From: Pseudomonas fluorescens
Lineage (GTDB): Bacteria; Pseudomonadota; Gammaproteobacteria; Pseudomonadales; Pseudomonadaceae
Direction: 5' to 3'
NCBI RefSeq assembly: GCF_018614655.1
Contig: NZ_JAGGOG010000021.1
Span: forward strand, 1 to 64,000
DNA length: 64,000 nt
Positions 44,474-54,010 of the stretch are shown piece after piece (positions within the stretch are counted from its first letter, which is position 1; the number at the start of each line of letters is the position of its first letter). The translations under genes and the position numbers were made by a program. Under the pieces are notes generated by a model, which worked only from the letters and a program-made list of their open reading frames with translations, made no database searches and was not told the DNA's origin.

Positions 44474-45799
44474 ATGGCACTGACACGCGAACAGCAAATT
44501 GCAGCCCTTGAAAAAGACTGGGCTGAAAACCCACGCTGGAAAGGCGTGACCCGCGCTTACTCCGCTGCTGACGTCGTCCGCCTGCGTGGCTCGGTTCAAC
44601 CTGAGCACACCTTTGCAAAACTCGGCGCCGAGAAGCTGTGGAACCTGGTGACCCAGGGTGCCAAGCCGTCCTTCCGTCCCGATAAAGATTTCGTCAACTG
44701 CATGGGCGCCCTGACCGGCGGCCAGGCTGTGCAACAAGTCAAAGCCGGCATCCAGGCGATCTACCTGTCGGGCTGGCAAGTGGCTGCGGACAACAACTCC
44801 GCCGAGTCGATGTACCCGGACCAGTCGCTGTACCCGGTAGATTCCGTGCCGACCGTGGTCAAGCGCATCAACAACTCGTTCCGTCGCGCCGACCAGATCC
44901 AGTGGAAGGCCGGTAAAGGTCCGGGCGACGAAGGCTACATCGACTACTTCGCGCCAATCGTGGCAGACGCCGAAGCCGGTTTCGGCGGCGTACTGAACGC
45001 CTACGAGCTGATGAAGAGCATGATCGAGGCCGGCGCTGCCGGCGTTCACTTCGAAGACCAATTGGCTTCCGTGAAAAAATGCGGCCACATGGGCGGCAAG
45101 GTACTGGTTCCGACCCAGGAAGCCGTACAGAAGCTGACCGCTGCTCGTCTGGCAGCTGACGTGGCCGGCACCCCAACCATCATCCTGGCCCGTACCGACG
45201 CCAACGCGGCTGACTTGCTGACCTCGGACTGCGATCCGTACGACCAGCCATTCGTTACCGGCGAACGTACCCAGGAAGGCTTCTATAAAGTGCGCGCCGG
45301 TCTCGACCAGGCTATCGCTCGCGGCCTGGCCTACGCACCGTATGCCGACCTGATCTGGTGCGAAACCGCCAAGCCAGACCTGGACGAAGCCCGTCGCTTC
45401 GCTGAGGCGATCAAGAAGGAATACCCGGACCAACTGCTGTCCTACAACTGCTCGCCTTCTTTCAACTGGAAGAAGAACCTGGACGACGCGACCATCGCCA
45501 AGTTCCAGCGCGAACTGTCCGCCATGGGCTACAAGCACCAGTTCATCACCCTGGCCGGCATTCACAACATGTGGCACAGCATGTTCAACCTGGCGCACGA
45601 CTACGCCCGCAACGACATGACTGCCTACGTGAAGCTGCAAGAGCAGGAATTCGCCGACGCCTCCAAGGGTTACACCTTCGTGGCGCACCAGCAGGAAGTG
45701 GGCACTGGCTACTTCGACGACATGACCACCGTGATCCAGGGCGGCACCTCGTCCGTGACCGCGCTGACCGGCTCGACCGAAGAAGAACAGTTCCACTAA
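44474..45799 (+). CDS. aceA: Isocitrate lyase
   Basis: 441 residues (E. coli 434). Active-site loop SVKKCGHMGGKVLVPT carries the catalytic Cys (about 201); metal ligands lie in PIVADAEAGFGG and GVHFEDQL; SYNCSPSFNWKKNL and FITLAGIHNMWHSMF are family segments. It splits isocitrate into succinate and glyoxylate, the first step of the glyoxylate shunt, competing with Icd and Idh encoded 8-12 kb away. A terminator follows. Confidence 0.98.
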   Translation: MALTREQQIAALEKDWAENPRWKGVTRAYSAADVVRLRGSVQPEHTFAKLGAEKLWNLVTQGAKPSFRPDKDFVNCMGALTGGQAVQQVKAGIQAIYLSGWQVAADNNSAESMYPDQSLYPVDSVPTVVKRINNSFRRADQIQWKAGKGPGDEGYIDYFAPIVADAEAGFGGVLNAYELMKSMIEAGAAGVHFEDQLASVKKCGHMGGKVLVPTQEAVQKLTAARLAADVAGTPTIILARTDANAADLLTSDCDPYDQPFVTGERTQEGFYKVRAGLDQAIARGLAYAPYADLIWCETAKPDLDEARRFAEAIKKEYPDQLLSYNCSPSFNWKKNLDDATIAKFQRELSAMGYKHQFITLAGIHNMWHSMFNLAHDYARNDMTAYVKLQEQEFADASKGYTFVAHQQEVGTGYFDDMTTVIQGGTSSVTALTGSTEEEQFH

Positions 45800-45861
45800 G
45801 CACCGCGTACACGGCCATTGCGGCCCCAAGGAAGACCTAACCGCACTGCCGCACAACAATC

Positions 45862-45890
45862 ACGCCCCGACTGGTTCGGGGCGTTTTTTT
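45862..45890 (+). terminator. Terminator after aceA
   Basis: ACGCCCCGA, CTGGT loop, TCGGGGCG, T7. Confidence 0.94.
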
Positions 45891-46138
45891 GCCTGCAGGA
45901 AAATCCTCCCACACTGGGAAATGTGTGCAGCCTGAAGACTTTGTGCAAAACATTGATCCAGCGCGGTATTTGATTCGGATAAATCGGTTAAAAGATCCGC
46001 TTCACCAACTTGCTCCAAAACGCGCAAGTAACAACAACTTTCCCCGCAAAGCAGTCAACACCCGCTTAAAATCCTCGCAAACAATATTCATTATCATTTA
46101 AAGCAACAAAACTTCGTTACACCTTAAACAAAACATCA

Positions 46139-46152
46139 TTGATGAAAATCAA
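46139..46152. promoter_or_regulatory. Anr/FNR-type box upstream of nuoA
   Basis: TTGATGAAAATCAA is a perfect match to the FNR/Anr half-site palindrome TTGAT-N4-ATCAA, 202 bases before nuoA. Anr is the oxygen sensor of Pseudomonas; the site suggests oxygen-dependent control of complex I. Confidence 0.6.
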
Positions 46153-46353
46153 GCTAATGCCCGCCACACAAGGGCCACAGCCCCAAGAAGGTGCACTATG
46201 TCCTTATTCCATCGAATAATTTCGCCACAGGAATTTTACTTGCCCGGTGTTTAGCCATAAAATCACCGCGATTGATTGCGCTGCGACATATCGTCACTGC
46301 ATCGTTACTTTTTCAAGCTCAGAGACCTTTGCTCTCTGTTAAGGATTTCCAGC

Positions 46354-46767
46354 ATGCCCGAAGCGACAGGACTCATGGCCCACAACTGGGGCTTTGCCAT
46401 TTTCCTCCTCGGTGTTGTCGGCCTTTGCGCCTTCATGCTCGGCGTATCCAGCCTCCTGGGGTCAAAAGCCTGGGGTCGCAGCAAAAACGAACCGTTCGAG
46501 TCCGGCATGCTACCTACAGGTGGCGCCCGCTTGCGGCTCTCAGCCAAATTCTATCTGGTCGCGATGCTCTTCGTGATCTTCGATATCGAAGCCCTTTTTC
46601 TCTTTGCCTGGTCTGTGTCTGTCCGCGAAAGTGGCTGGACCGGATTCGTCGAAGCTCTCGTTTTCATAGCAATTCTGTTGGCAGGCCTTGTCTACCTATT
46701 TCGAGTGGGCGCCCTTGATTGGGCTCCGGAAGCTCGTCGCAAGCGGCAAGCGAAGCTGAAACAATGA
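46354..46767 (+). CDS. nuoA: NADH-quinone oxidoreductase subunit A
   Basis: 137 residues, three membrane helices, with the conserved loop KNEPFESGMLPTGGARLRLSAKFYLVAMLFVIFDIEALFLF (about 48-88). It lines the quinone site at the junction of membrane and peripheral arms. AAGGA lies upstream of the ATG. First gene of a complete nuo operon. Confidence 0.97.
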   Translation: MPEATGLMAHNWGFAIFLLGVVGLCAFMLGVSSLLGSKAWGRSKNEPFESGMLPTGGARLRLSAKFYLVAMLFVIFDIEALFLFAWSVSVRESGWTGFVEALVFIAILLAGLVYLFRVGALDWAPEARRKRQAKLKQ

Positions 46768-46777
46768 GGCTTTGGCG

Positions 46778-47452
46778 ATGCAATACAATCTCACCAGGAT
46801 CGACCCGGATGCTCCTAACGAGCAATACCCCATCGGCGAACGGGAAACTGTTTCCGATCCGTTAGAAGACCAAGTCCACAAAAACATCTACATGGGCAAG
46901 CTGGAAGACGTGCTGAATGGCGCGGTCAACTGGGGGCGTAAAAACTCCCTGTGGCCGTACAACTTCGGTCTGTCCTGCTGCTATGTGGAAATGACCACCG
47001 CCTTCACGGCGCCCCACGACATCGCGCGCTTTGGCGCCGAAGTTATCCGGGCATCGCCGCGTCAGGCGGACTTCATGGTTATCGCCGGAACCTGCTTTAT
47101 CAAGATGGCGCCGATCATTCAGCGTCTCTACGAGCAAATGCTCGAGCCAAAGTGGGTTATCTCCATGGGTTCGTGCGCCAACTCCGGTGGCATGTACGAC
47201 ATCTACTCCGTGGTTCAAGGGGTGGACAAGTTCCTGCCCGTGGACGTCTACGTGCCTGGCTGCCCGCCCCGCCCTGAAGCATTCCTGCAAGGCTTGATGC
47301 TATTGCAGGAATCGATTGGCAAGGAGCGTCGCCCGCTTTCCTGGGTCGTCGGTGATCAAGGCGTGTACCGCGCCGAGATGCCTTCGCAAAAGGAACAGCG
47401 CCGCGAACAGCGAATCGCAGTCACCAATCTGCGCAGCCCCGACGAAGTCTGA
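46778..47452 (+). CDS. nuoB: NADH-quinone oxidoreductase subunit B
   Basis: 224 residues. Ligands of the terminal cluster N2 are visible in GLSCCYVEM (two Cys), MGSCANSGGMYD and VPGCPPRPE. Start ATG at 46778, rather than a TTG two codons earlier. A charged C-terminal tail of about 40 residues follows the fold, as in other Pseudomonas. Confidence 0.97.
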   Translation: MQYNLTRIDPDAPNEQYPIGERETVSDPLEDQVHKNIYMGKLEDVLNGAVNWGRKNSLWPYNFGLSCCYVEMTTAFTAPHDIARFGAEVIRASPRQADFMVIAGTCFIKMAPIIQRLYEQMLEPKWVISMGSCANSGGMYDIYSVVQGVDKFLPVDVYVPGCPPRPEAFLQGLMLLQESIGKERRPLSWVVGDQGVYRAEMPSQKEQRREQRIAVTNLRSPDEV

Positions 47453-47523
47453 TCCAGCCCGCTTCTTTTATAGAACGAAAACCTGGCCTCATTCTTTACG
47501 TTGACCGAAAGCGATAAAAAACC

Positions 47524-49308
47524 ATGACTACAGGCAGTGCTCTGTATATCCCGCCTTATAAGGCAGACGACCAGGATGTGGTCGTCGAACTCAATAACCG
47601 TTTTGGCCCTGACGCCTTCACCGCCCAGGCCACACGCACCGGTATGCCGGTGCTGTGGGTGGCGCGTGCCAGGCTCGTCGAAGTCCTGAGCTTCCTGCGT
47701 AACCTGCCCAAGCCGTACGTCATGCTCTATGACCTGCATGGCGTGGACGAGCGTCTGCGCACCAAGCGCCAGGGTCTGCCGAGCGGCGCCGATTTCACCG
47801 TGTTCTACCACCTGATGTCGCTGGAACGTAACAGCGACGTGATGATCAAGGTGGCCCTCTCCGAGAGCGACCTGAGCGTTCCGACCGTGACCGGTATCTG
47901 GCCAAACGCCAACTGGTACGAGCGTGAAGTGTGGGACATGTTCGGTATCGACTTCCCGGGCCACCCGCACCTGTCGCGCATCATGATGCCGCCGACTTGG
48001 GAAGGTCACCCGCTGCGCAAGGACTTCCCTGCCCGCGCCACCGAATTCGACCCATTCAGCCTGACCCTCGCCAAGCAGCAGCTTGAAGAAGAGGCTGCAC
48101 GCTTCCGTCCGGAAGACTGGGGCATGAAACGCTCCGGTACCAACGAGGACTACATGTTCCTCAACCTGGGCCCGAACCACCCTTCGGCTCACGGTGCCTT
48201 CCGCATCATCCTGCAACTGGATGGCGAAGAAATCGTCGACTGCGTGCCGGACGTCGGTTACCACCACCGTGGTGCCGAGAAGATGGCCGAGCGTCAGTCC
48301 TGGCACAGCTTCATCCCGTACACCGACCGTATCGACTACCTCGGCGGCGTGATGAACAACCTGCCGTACGTGCTCTCGGTCGAGAAGCTGGCGGGCATCA
48401 AGGTGCCGGACCGGGTCGATACCATCCGCATCATGATGGCCGAGTTCTTCCGGATCACCAGCCACCTGCTGTTCCTGGGTACCTATATCCAGGACGTCGG
48501 CGCCATGACCCCGGTGTTCTTCACCTTCACCGACCGTCAGCGCGCCTACAAGGTCATCGAAGCCATCACCGGTTTCCGTCTGCACCCGGCCTGGTACCGC
48601 ATCGGCGGTGTCGCACACGACCTGCCGAACGGCTGGGAGCGTCTGGTCAAGGAATTCATCGACTGGATGCCCAAGCGTCTGGACGAGTACCAGAAAGCCG
48701 CCCTGGACAACAGCATCCTCAAGGGTCGTACCATCGGCGTCGCCGCCTACAACACCAAAGAAGCCCTGGAATGGGGCGTCACCGGTGCTGGCCTGCGTTC
48801 CACCGGTTGCGATTTCGACCTGCGCAAGGCGCGTCCGTACTCCGGCTACGAGAACTTCGAATTTGAAGTTCCGCTGGCGGCCAACGGCGATGCCTACGAC
48901 CGTTGCATCGTGCGCGTCGAAGAAATGCGCCAGAGCCTGAAAATCATCGAGCAGTGCATGCGCAACATGCCGGCTGGCCCGTACAAGGCGGATCACCCGC
49001 TGACCACGCCGCCGCCGAAAGAACGCACGCTGCAGCACATCGAGACCTTGATCACGCACTTCCTGCAAGTTTCGTGGGGCCCGGTCATGCCGGCCAACGA
49101 GTCCTTCCAGATGATTGAAGCGACCAAGGGCATCAACAGTTATTACCTGACGAGCGATGGCGGCACCATGAGCTACCGCACCCGGATTCGTACCCCAAGC
49201 TTCCCGCACCTGCAGCAGATCCCCTCGGTGATCAAAGGTGAAATGGTCGCGGACTTGATTGCGTACCTGGGTAGTATCGATTTCGTTATGGCCGACGTGG
49301 ACCGCTAA
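47524..49308 (+). CDS. nuoC: NADH-quinone oxidoreductase fused subunit C/D
   Basis: 594 residues: NuoC (about 1-180, with WYEREVWDMFGIDFPGHPHLSRI) joined to NuoD (about 205-594, GPNHPSAHGAFRIILQLDGE, then the quinone-site Tyr/His region). This nuoCD fusion is the enterobacterial and pseudomonad form. NuoD derives from hydrogenase large subunits and forms the quinone pocket with NuoB. Confidence 0.97.
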   Translation: MTTGSALYIPPYKADDQDVVVELNNRFGPDAFTAQATRTGMPVLWVARARLVEVLSFLRNLPKPYVMLYDLHGVDERLRTKRQGLPSGADFTVFYHLMSLERNSDVMIKVALSESDLSVPTVTGIWPNANWYEREVWDMFGIDFPGHPHLSRIMMPPTWEGHPLRKDFPARATEFDPFSLTLAKQQLEEEAARFRPEDWGMKRSGTNEDYMFLNLGPNHPSAHGAFRIILQLDGEEIVDCVPDVGYHHRGAEKMAERQSWHSFIPYTDRIDYLGGVMNNLPYVLSVEKLAGIKVPDRVDTIRIMMAEFFRITSHLLFLGTYIQDVGAMTPVFFTFTDRQRAYKVIEAITGFRLHPAWYRIGGVAHDLPNGWERLVKEFIDWMPKRLDEYQKAALDNSILKGRTIGVAAYNTKEALEWGVTGAGLRSTGCDFDLRKARPYSGYENFEFEVPLAANGDAYDRCIVRVEEMRQSLKIIEQCMRNMPAGPYKADHPLTTPPPKERTLQHIETLITHFLQVSWGPVMPANESFQMIEATKGINSYYLTSDGGTMSYRTRIRTPSFPHLQQIPSVIKGEMVADLIAYLGSIDFVMADVDR

Positions 49309-49310
49309 GC

Positions 49311-49808
49311 ATGAATAGCACGCTTATCCAGACAGACCGTTTCACCTTGAGTGAAACCGAGCGCTCGGCCATCGAGCACGAGCTGCATCACTACGAAGAC
49401 CCGCGCGCGGCGTCGATCGAAGCCTTGAAGATCGTCCAGAAGGAACGTGGCTGGGTGCCGGACGGCGCCCTCTACGCCATCGGCGAGCTGCTGGGCATCC
49501 CCGCCAGCGACGTTGAAGGCGTGGCGACGTTCTATAGCCAGATCTTCCGCCAGCCGGTGGGCCGCCACATCATTCGCGTATGCGACAGCATGGTCTGCTA
49601 CATCGGCGGCCACGAATCCGTGGTCAGCGAAATCCAGAGCAAGCTGGGCATCGGCCTGGGCCAGACCACCGCTGACGGCCGCTTCACGCTGCTGCCAGTG
49701 TGTTGCCTGGGCAACTGCGACAAGGCGCCGGCGTTGATGATCGACGACGACACATTCGGTGACGTACAGCCTGCTGGCGTCACCCAATTGCTCGAGGGCT
49801 ACCCATGA
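49311..49808 (+). CDS. nuoE: NADH-quinone oxidoreductase subunit E
   Basis: 165 residues with a thioredoxin-like fold. The [2Fe-2S] cluster N1a ligands are in CDSMVCYIGG and CCLGNCDKAP. Starts two bases after nuoCD and overlaps nuoF by four bases. Confidence 0.97.
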   Translation: MNSTLIQTDRFTLSETERSAIEHELHHYEDPRAASIEALKIVQKERGWVPDGALYAIGELLGIPASDVEGVATFYSQIFRQPVGRHIIRVCDSMVCYIGGHESVVSEIQSKLGIGLGQTTADGRFTLLPVCCLGNCDKAPALMIDDDTFGDVQPAGVTQLLEGYP

Positions 49809-51160
49809 CCCTGACTTCCTTCGGTCCTGCCAACCGTATCAAGCGGTCGGCCGAGACTCACCCGCTGACCTGGCGCCTGCGTGACGACGGCGAAGCCGTA
49901 TGGCTCGACGAGTACCAGGCCAAGAACGGCTACGCTGCCGCCCGTAAAGCCTTTGCCGACATGGCCCAGGACGACATCGTCCAGACCGTGAAAGATGCAG
50001 GCTTGAAAGGCCGTGGCGGCGCAGGCTTCCCCACGGGTGTGAAGTGGGGCCTGATGCCCAAGGACGAATCCATCAACATCCGCTACCTGCTGTGCAACGC
50101 GGATGAAATGGAGCCCAACACCTGGAAAGACCGCATGCTGATGGAGCAACTGCCCCATCTGCTGATCGAAGGCATGCTGATCAGTGCTCGCGCGCTGAAA
50201 ACCTACCGTGGCTACATCTTCCTGCGGGGCGAATACACCACCGCCGCCAAGCACCTCAACCGTGCAGTGGAAGAAGCCAAGGCCGCTGGCCTGCTGGGTA
50301 AAAACATCCTGGGCAGCGGTTTTGATTTCGAGCTGTTCGTGCACACCGGCGCCGGGCGTTACATCTGCGGTGAAGAAACCGCACTGATCAACTCCCTCGA
50401 AGGCCGCCGCGCCAACCCGCGTTCCAAGCCGCCCTTCCCTGCCGCCGTGGGCGTGTGGGGCAAGCCGACGTGCGTGAACAACGTTGAAACCCTGTGCAAC
50501 GTGCCGGCGATCATCGCCGACGGCGTGGACTGGTACAAATCGTTGGCCCGTGAAGGCAGTGAAGACATGGGCACCAAGCTCATGGGCTTCTCCGGCAAGG
50601 TCAAGAATCCTGGCCTGTGGGAGCTGCCTTTCGGCGTCACCGGTCGCGAGCTGTTCGAAGACTACGCCGGCGGCATGCGCGACGGTTACACCCTCAAGGC
50701 CTGGCAGCCTGGTGGCGCCGGTACCGGCTTCCTGTTGCCCGAGCACCTGGACGCACAAATGTATGCCGGCGGCATCGCCAAGGTGGGCACCCGTATGGGG
50801 ACCGGCCTGGCCATGGCGGTGGACAACACCGTCAACATGGTGTCGTTGCTGCGCAACATGGAAGAGTTCTTCTCCCGCGAATCCTGCGGCTTCTGCACCC
50901 CTTGCCGCGACGGCCTGCCATGGAGCGTCAAGCTTCTGCGCGCCATCGAGAACGGTGAAGGCCAGGCCGGTGATATCGAGACCCTGCTGGGTCTGGTCGG
51001 CTTCCTCGGCCCAGGCAAGACCTTCTGTGCTCACGCACCGGGCGCCGTGGAACCATTGGGCAGCGCAATCAAATACTTCCGCTCGGAGTTCGAAGCCGGC
51101 ATCGCGCCCAAAAGCGCCGCCGTCCCGCCTCTGGCAAGGCCGATCGTAGTCGGCGCGTAA
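49805..51160 (+). CDS. nuoF: NADH-quinone oxidoreductase subunit F (NADH and FMN site)
   Basis: 451 residues. GLKGRGGAGFPTGVKW (about 62-77) binds NADH and FMN; GAGRYICGEETALINSLEGRRANPR fits FMN; SCGFCTPCRDG (about 358-368) plus a later Cys holds N3. Electrons enter complex I here. It is followed by a hairpin and a 135-base gap before nuoG, unlike the tight spacing elsewhere. Confidence 0.97.
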   Translation: MTLTSFGPANRIKRSAETHPLTWRLRDDGEAVWLDEYQAKNGYAAARKAFADMAQDDIVQTVKDAGLKGRGGAGFPTGVKWGLMPKDESINIRYLLCNADEMEPNTWKDRMLMEQLPHLLIEGMLISARALKTYRGYIFLRGEYTTAAKHLNRAVEEAKAAGLLGKNILGSGFDFELFVHTGAGRYICGEETALINSLEGRRANPRSKPPFPAAVGVWGKPTCVNNVETLCNVPAIIADGVDWYKSLAREGSEDMGTKLMGFSGKVKNPGLWELPFGVTGRELFEDYAGGMRDGYTLKAWQPGGAGTGFLLPEHLDAQMYAGGIAKVGTRMGTGLAMAVDNTVNMVSLLRNMEEFFSRESCGFCTPCRDGLPWSVKLLRAIENGEGQAGDIETLLGLVGFLGPGKTFCAHAPGAVEPLGSAIKYFRSEFEAGIAPKSAAVPPLARPIVVGA

Positions 51161-51168
51161 TGCTTAAA

Positions 51169-51198
51169 AAAGCGAAGGGTCTGTGCCCTTCGCTTTCT
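51169..51198 (+). terminator. Hairpin between nuoF and nuoG
   Basis: AAAGCGAAGGG, six-base loop, CCCTTCGCTTTC. The T-run is short, so partial termination or an mRNA processing/stability site is likelier than a full stop. Confidence 0.55.
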
Positions 51199-51295
51199 CA
51201 TGTGCTGACGCCTTGATGGCTGTGTTGATGCACATGAATAACAAGATTCCATTAGCCACGCCCGCTGACACCGGGCCAACGAAGAACTTTGAACC

Positions 51296-54010
51296 ATGGC
51301 CACTATCCACGTAGACGGCAAAGAGCTCGAAGTCGATGGGGCAGACAACCTGTTACAGGCGTGTCTGTCGCTAGGCCTCGACATCCCATATTTCTGCTGG
51401 CACCCCGCCCTCGGCAGTGTTGGCGCTTGCCGCCAGTGCGCGGTCAAGCAGTACACCGACGAGAACGACACCCGTGGTCGTATCGTCATGTCCTGCATGA
51501 CGCCCGCCACCGACGGCAGCTGGATCTCCATCGAAGACGAAGAAGCGAAAGTATTTCGCGCCAGCGTCGTCGAATGGCTGATGACCAACCACCCCCACGA
51601 CTGCCCGGTCTGTGAGGAAGGCGGTCACTGCCACCTGCAAGACATGACGGTGATGACCGGCCACAACGAGCGCCGGTATCGCTTCACCAAGCGCACCCAC
51701 CAGAACCAGCAACTGGGCCCGTTCATTTCCCACGAAATGAACCGCTGCATCGCTTGCTACCGCTGCGTGCGCTTCTATAAAGACTACGCTGGCGGCACCG
51801 ACCTCGGTGTATTCGGCGCCCACGACAACGTGTACTTCGGTCGAGTTGAAGACGGCACCTTGGAAAGCGAGTTCTCCGGCAACCTCACCGAGGTCTGCCC
51901 GACCGGTGTATTCACCGACAAGACTCACTCCGAGCGCTATAACCGTAAGTGGGACATGCAGTTTTCGCCGAGCATCTGCCATGGCTGCTCCAGCGGTTGC
52001 AACATCTCCCCGGGCGAGCGCTACGGCGAACTGCGTCGGATCGAAAACCGCTTCAATGGTTCGGTCAACCAGTACTTCCTGTGCGACCGTGGCCGTTTCG
52101 GCTATGGCTACGTCAACCGCGAAGACCGCCCTCGTCAGCCGCTGCTGGCCGATGGCGCCAAGCTGAGCCTGGACGAAGCACTGGATAAAGCCGCTGACCT
52201 GCTACGTGGTCGCAATATCGTCGGTATCGGTTCGCCCCGTGCCAGCCTCGAAAGCAACTACGCGTTGCGCGAGCTGGTCGGCGCCGAGCACTTCTACTCC
52301 GGTATTGAAGCCTCCGAGCTGGAGCGCATCCGTCTGGTCCTGCAAGTGCTGAACGACAGCCCGCTGCCGGTTCCGAACATGCGCGACATCGAAGACCACG
52401 ACGCGATCTTCGTCCTCGGTGAAGACTTGACCCAGACCGCCGCTCGCATGGCCCTGGCCCTGCGCCAGTCGGTCAAGGGCAAGGCCGAAGACATGGCTGA
52501 CGCCATGCGCGTCCAGCCTTGGCTCGACGCTGCGGTGAAAAATATCGGCCAGCACGCGCTGAACCCGCTGTTCATCGCAAGCCTGGCTGAAACCAAGCTC
52601 GACGACATCGCTGAAGAATGCGTACACGCAGCGCCCGACGACCTGGCCCGCATCGGTTTCGCCGTGGCCCACGCCCTCGACGCCAGTGCCCCTGCCGTTG
52701 AAGGCCTGGACGCTGAAGCCGTTGAACTGGCCAAGCGCATCGCCGATGCCCTGCTGACGGCCAAGCGCCCACTGATCATCGCCGGTACCTCCCTGGGTTC
52801 CAAAGCGCTGATCGAAGCCGCTGCCAACATCGCCAAGGCCTTGAAGCTACGTGAGAAGAACGGTTCCATCAGCCTGATCGTGCCGGAAGCCAACAGCCTC
52901 GGCCTGGCCATGCTCGGTGGCGAATCGCTTGATGCTGCTTTGCAAGCCGTGATCGACGGCAGTAGCGATGCCATCGTAGTGCTGGAAAACGACCTGTACA
53001 CCCGCACTGATTCGGCCAAGGTCGACGCAGCGCTGAACGCAGCCAAAGTACTGATCGTTGCCGATCACCAGAAAACCGCCACCAGCGACCGTGCTGACCT
53101 GGTCCTGCCAGCGGCGAGCTTTGCCGAAGGCGACGGTACGCTGGTCAGCCAGGAAGGCCGCGCCCAGCGCTTCTTCCAGGTCTTCGATCCGAAGTACATG
53201 GACGCCAGCATTCTGGTTCACGAAGGCTGGCGCTGGCTGCATGCCCTGCGCGCGACCCTGCTGAACCAGCCGATCGACTGGACCCAGCTCGATCACGTGA
53301 CCGCAGCCGTCGCCGCCAGCGCACCGCAGCTTGCCCGGATTGTCGACGCAGCACCGTCCGCCGCGTTCCGCATCAAAGGCATGAAACTGGCCCGCGAACC
53401 GCTGCGTTACTCCGGTCGTACCGCCATGCGCGCAGACATCAGCGTGCACGAACCGCGTACACCACAAGACAACGACACCGCGTTCAACTTCTCCATGGAA
53501 GGTTACTCGGGTTCGGTCGAGCCACGTCAGCAGGTGCCTTTTGCCTGGTCGCCGGGCTGGAACTCGCCGCAGGCCTGGAACAAGTTCCAGGACGAAGTCG
53601 GTGGTCATATCCGCGCTGGCGACCCGGGCACCCGCCTGATCGAAAGCCAGGGTGATTCGCTGAACTGGTTCGCCGCTGTACCGCGTCCGTTCAACCCGGC
53701 CCCGGGTACCTGGCAGGTCGTACCGTTCTTCCACCTGTTCGGCAGCGAAGAGACCTCTTCCAAAGCCGCCCCGGTTCAAGAGCGCATTCCGGCTGCTTAT
53801 GTATCCCTGGCCAAGTCCGAAGCCGATCGCCTGGGCGTCAACGACGGTGCCCTGCTCAGCCTGAACGTAGCCGGTCAGACCCTGCGCCTGCCGCTGCGTA
53901 TCAATGAAGAGTTGGGTGCAGGCCTGGTTGCGTTGCCAGCGGGTATCGCGGGCATTCCTCCAGCCATTTTCGGCAAAACCGTTGACGGTCTGCAGGAGGC
54001 AGCGCAATGA
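51296..54010 (+). CDS. nuoG: NADH-quinone oxidoreductase subunit G
   Basis: 904 residues. N-terminal [2Fe-2S] ferredoxin domain (CWHPALGSVGACRQCAV), a His/Cys [4Fe-4S] site (HPHDCPVCEEGGHC), the CIACYRCVRFYKD cluster, and the extra N7-type CHGCSSGCNISPGERYGELRRIENR cluster (about 226-250) are present. The large C-terminal molybdopterin-oxidoreductase-like domain carries no cofactor. It forms the electron wire of the peripheral arm. Confidence 0.97.
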   Translation: MATIHVDGKELEVDGADNLLQACLSLGLDIPYFCWHPALGSVGACRQCAVKQYTDENDTRGRIVMSCMTPATDGSWISIEDEEAKVFRASVVEWLMTNHPHDCPVCEEGGHCHLQDMTVMTGHNERRYRFTKRTHQNQQLGPFISHEMNRCIACYRCVRFYKDYAGGTDLGVFGAHDNVYFGRVEDGTLESEFSGNLTEVCPTGVFTDKTHSERYNRKWDMQFSPSICHGCSSGCNISPGERYGELRRIENRFNGSVNQYFLCDRGRFGYGYVNREDRPRQPLLADGAKLSLDEALDKAADLLRGRNIVGIGSPRASLESNYALRELVGAEHFYSGIEASELERIRLVLQVLNDSPLPVPNMRDIEDHDAIFVLGEDLTQTAARMALALRQSVKGKAEDMADAMRVQPWLDAAVKNIGQHALNPLFIASLAETKLDDIAEECVHAAPDDLARIGFAVAHALDASAPAVEGLDAEAVELAKRIADALLTAKRPLIIAGTSLGSKALIEAAANIAKALKLREKNGSISLIVPEANSLGLAMLGGESLDAALQAVIDGSSDAIVVLENDLYTRTDSAKVDAALNAAKVLIVADHQKTATSDRADLVLPAASFAEGDGTLVSQEGRAQRFFQVFDPKYMDASILVHEGWRWLHALRATLLNQPIDWTQLDHVTAAVAASAPQLARIVDAAPSAAFRIKGMKLAREPLRYSGRTAMRADISVHEPRTPQDNDTAFNFSMEGYSGSVEPRQQVPFAWSPGWNSPQAWNKFQDEVGGHIRAGDPGTRLIESQGDSLNWFAAVPRPFNPAPGTWQVVPFFHLFGSEETSSKAAPVQERIPAAYVSLAKSEADRLGVNDGALLSLNVAGQTLRLPLRINEELGAGLVALPAGIAGIPPAIFGKTVDGLQEAAQ

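Larger units (their letters stand above)
45800..46353. other. AT-rich leader region of the nuo operon
   Basis: Beyond the aceA terminator, about 460 bases are clearly AT-rich compared with the flanks and hold no convincing gene. They contain an Anr/FNR-type palindrome (46139-46152) and an AAGAAGG-like site before a short frame at 46198 that opens only briefly. The nuo promoter must lie here. Confidence 0.5.

Noticed and set aside
44099..45859. Long antisense frame across aceA
   Set aside because: Shadow of aceA, with low-complexity Val/Gly/His composition.
46083..46100. Fur-box-like ATATTCATTATCATTT upstream of nuoA
   Set aside because: Only a partial match to the 19-bp Fur consensus in an AT-rich stretch; not enough to call.
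45889..46101. 70-codon frame in the nuo leader
   Set aside because: AT-rich, no ribosome site, unlikely composition, and overlaps the aceA terminator region.
47356..49209. 617-codon open frame antisense to nuoCD
   Set aside because: Shadow of a strongly conserved sense gene; no ribosome site or family signs.
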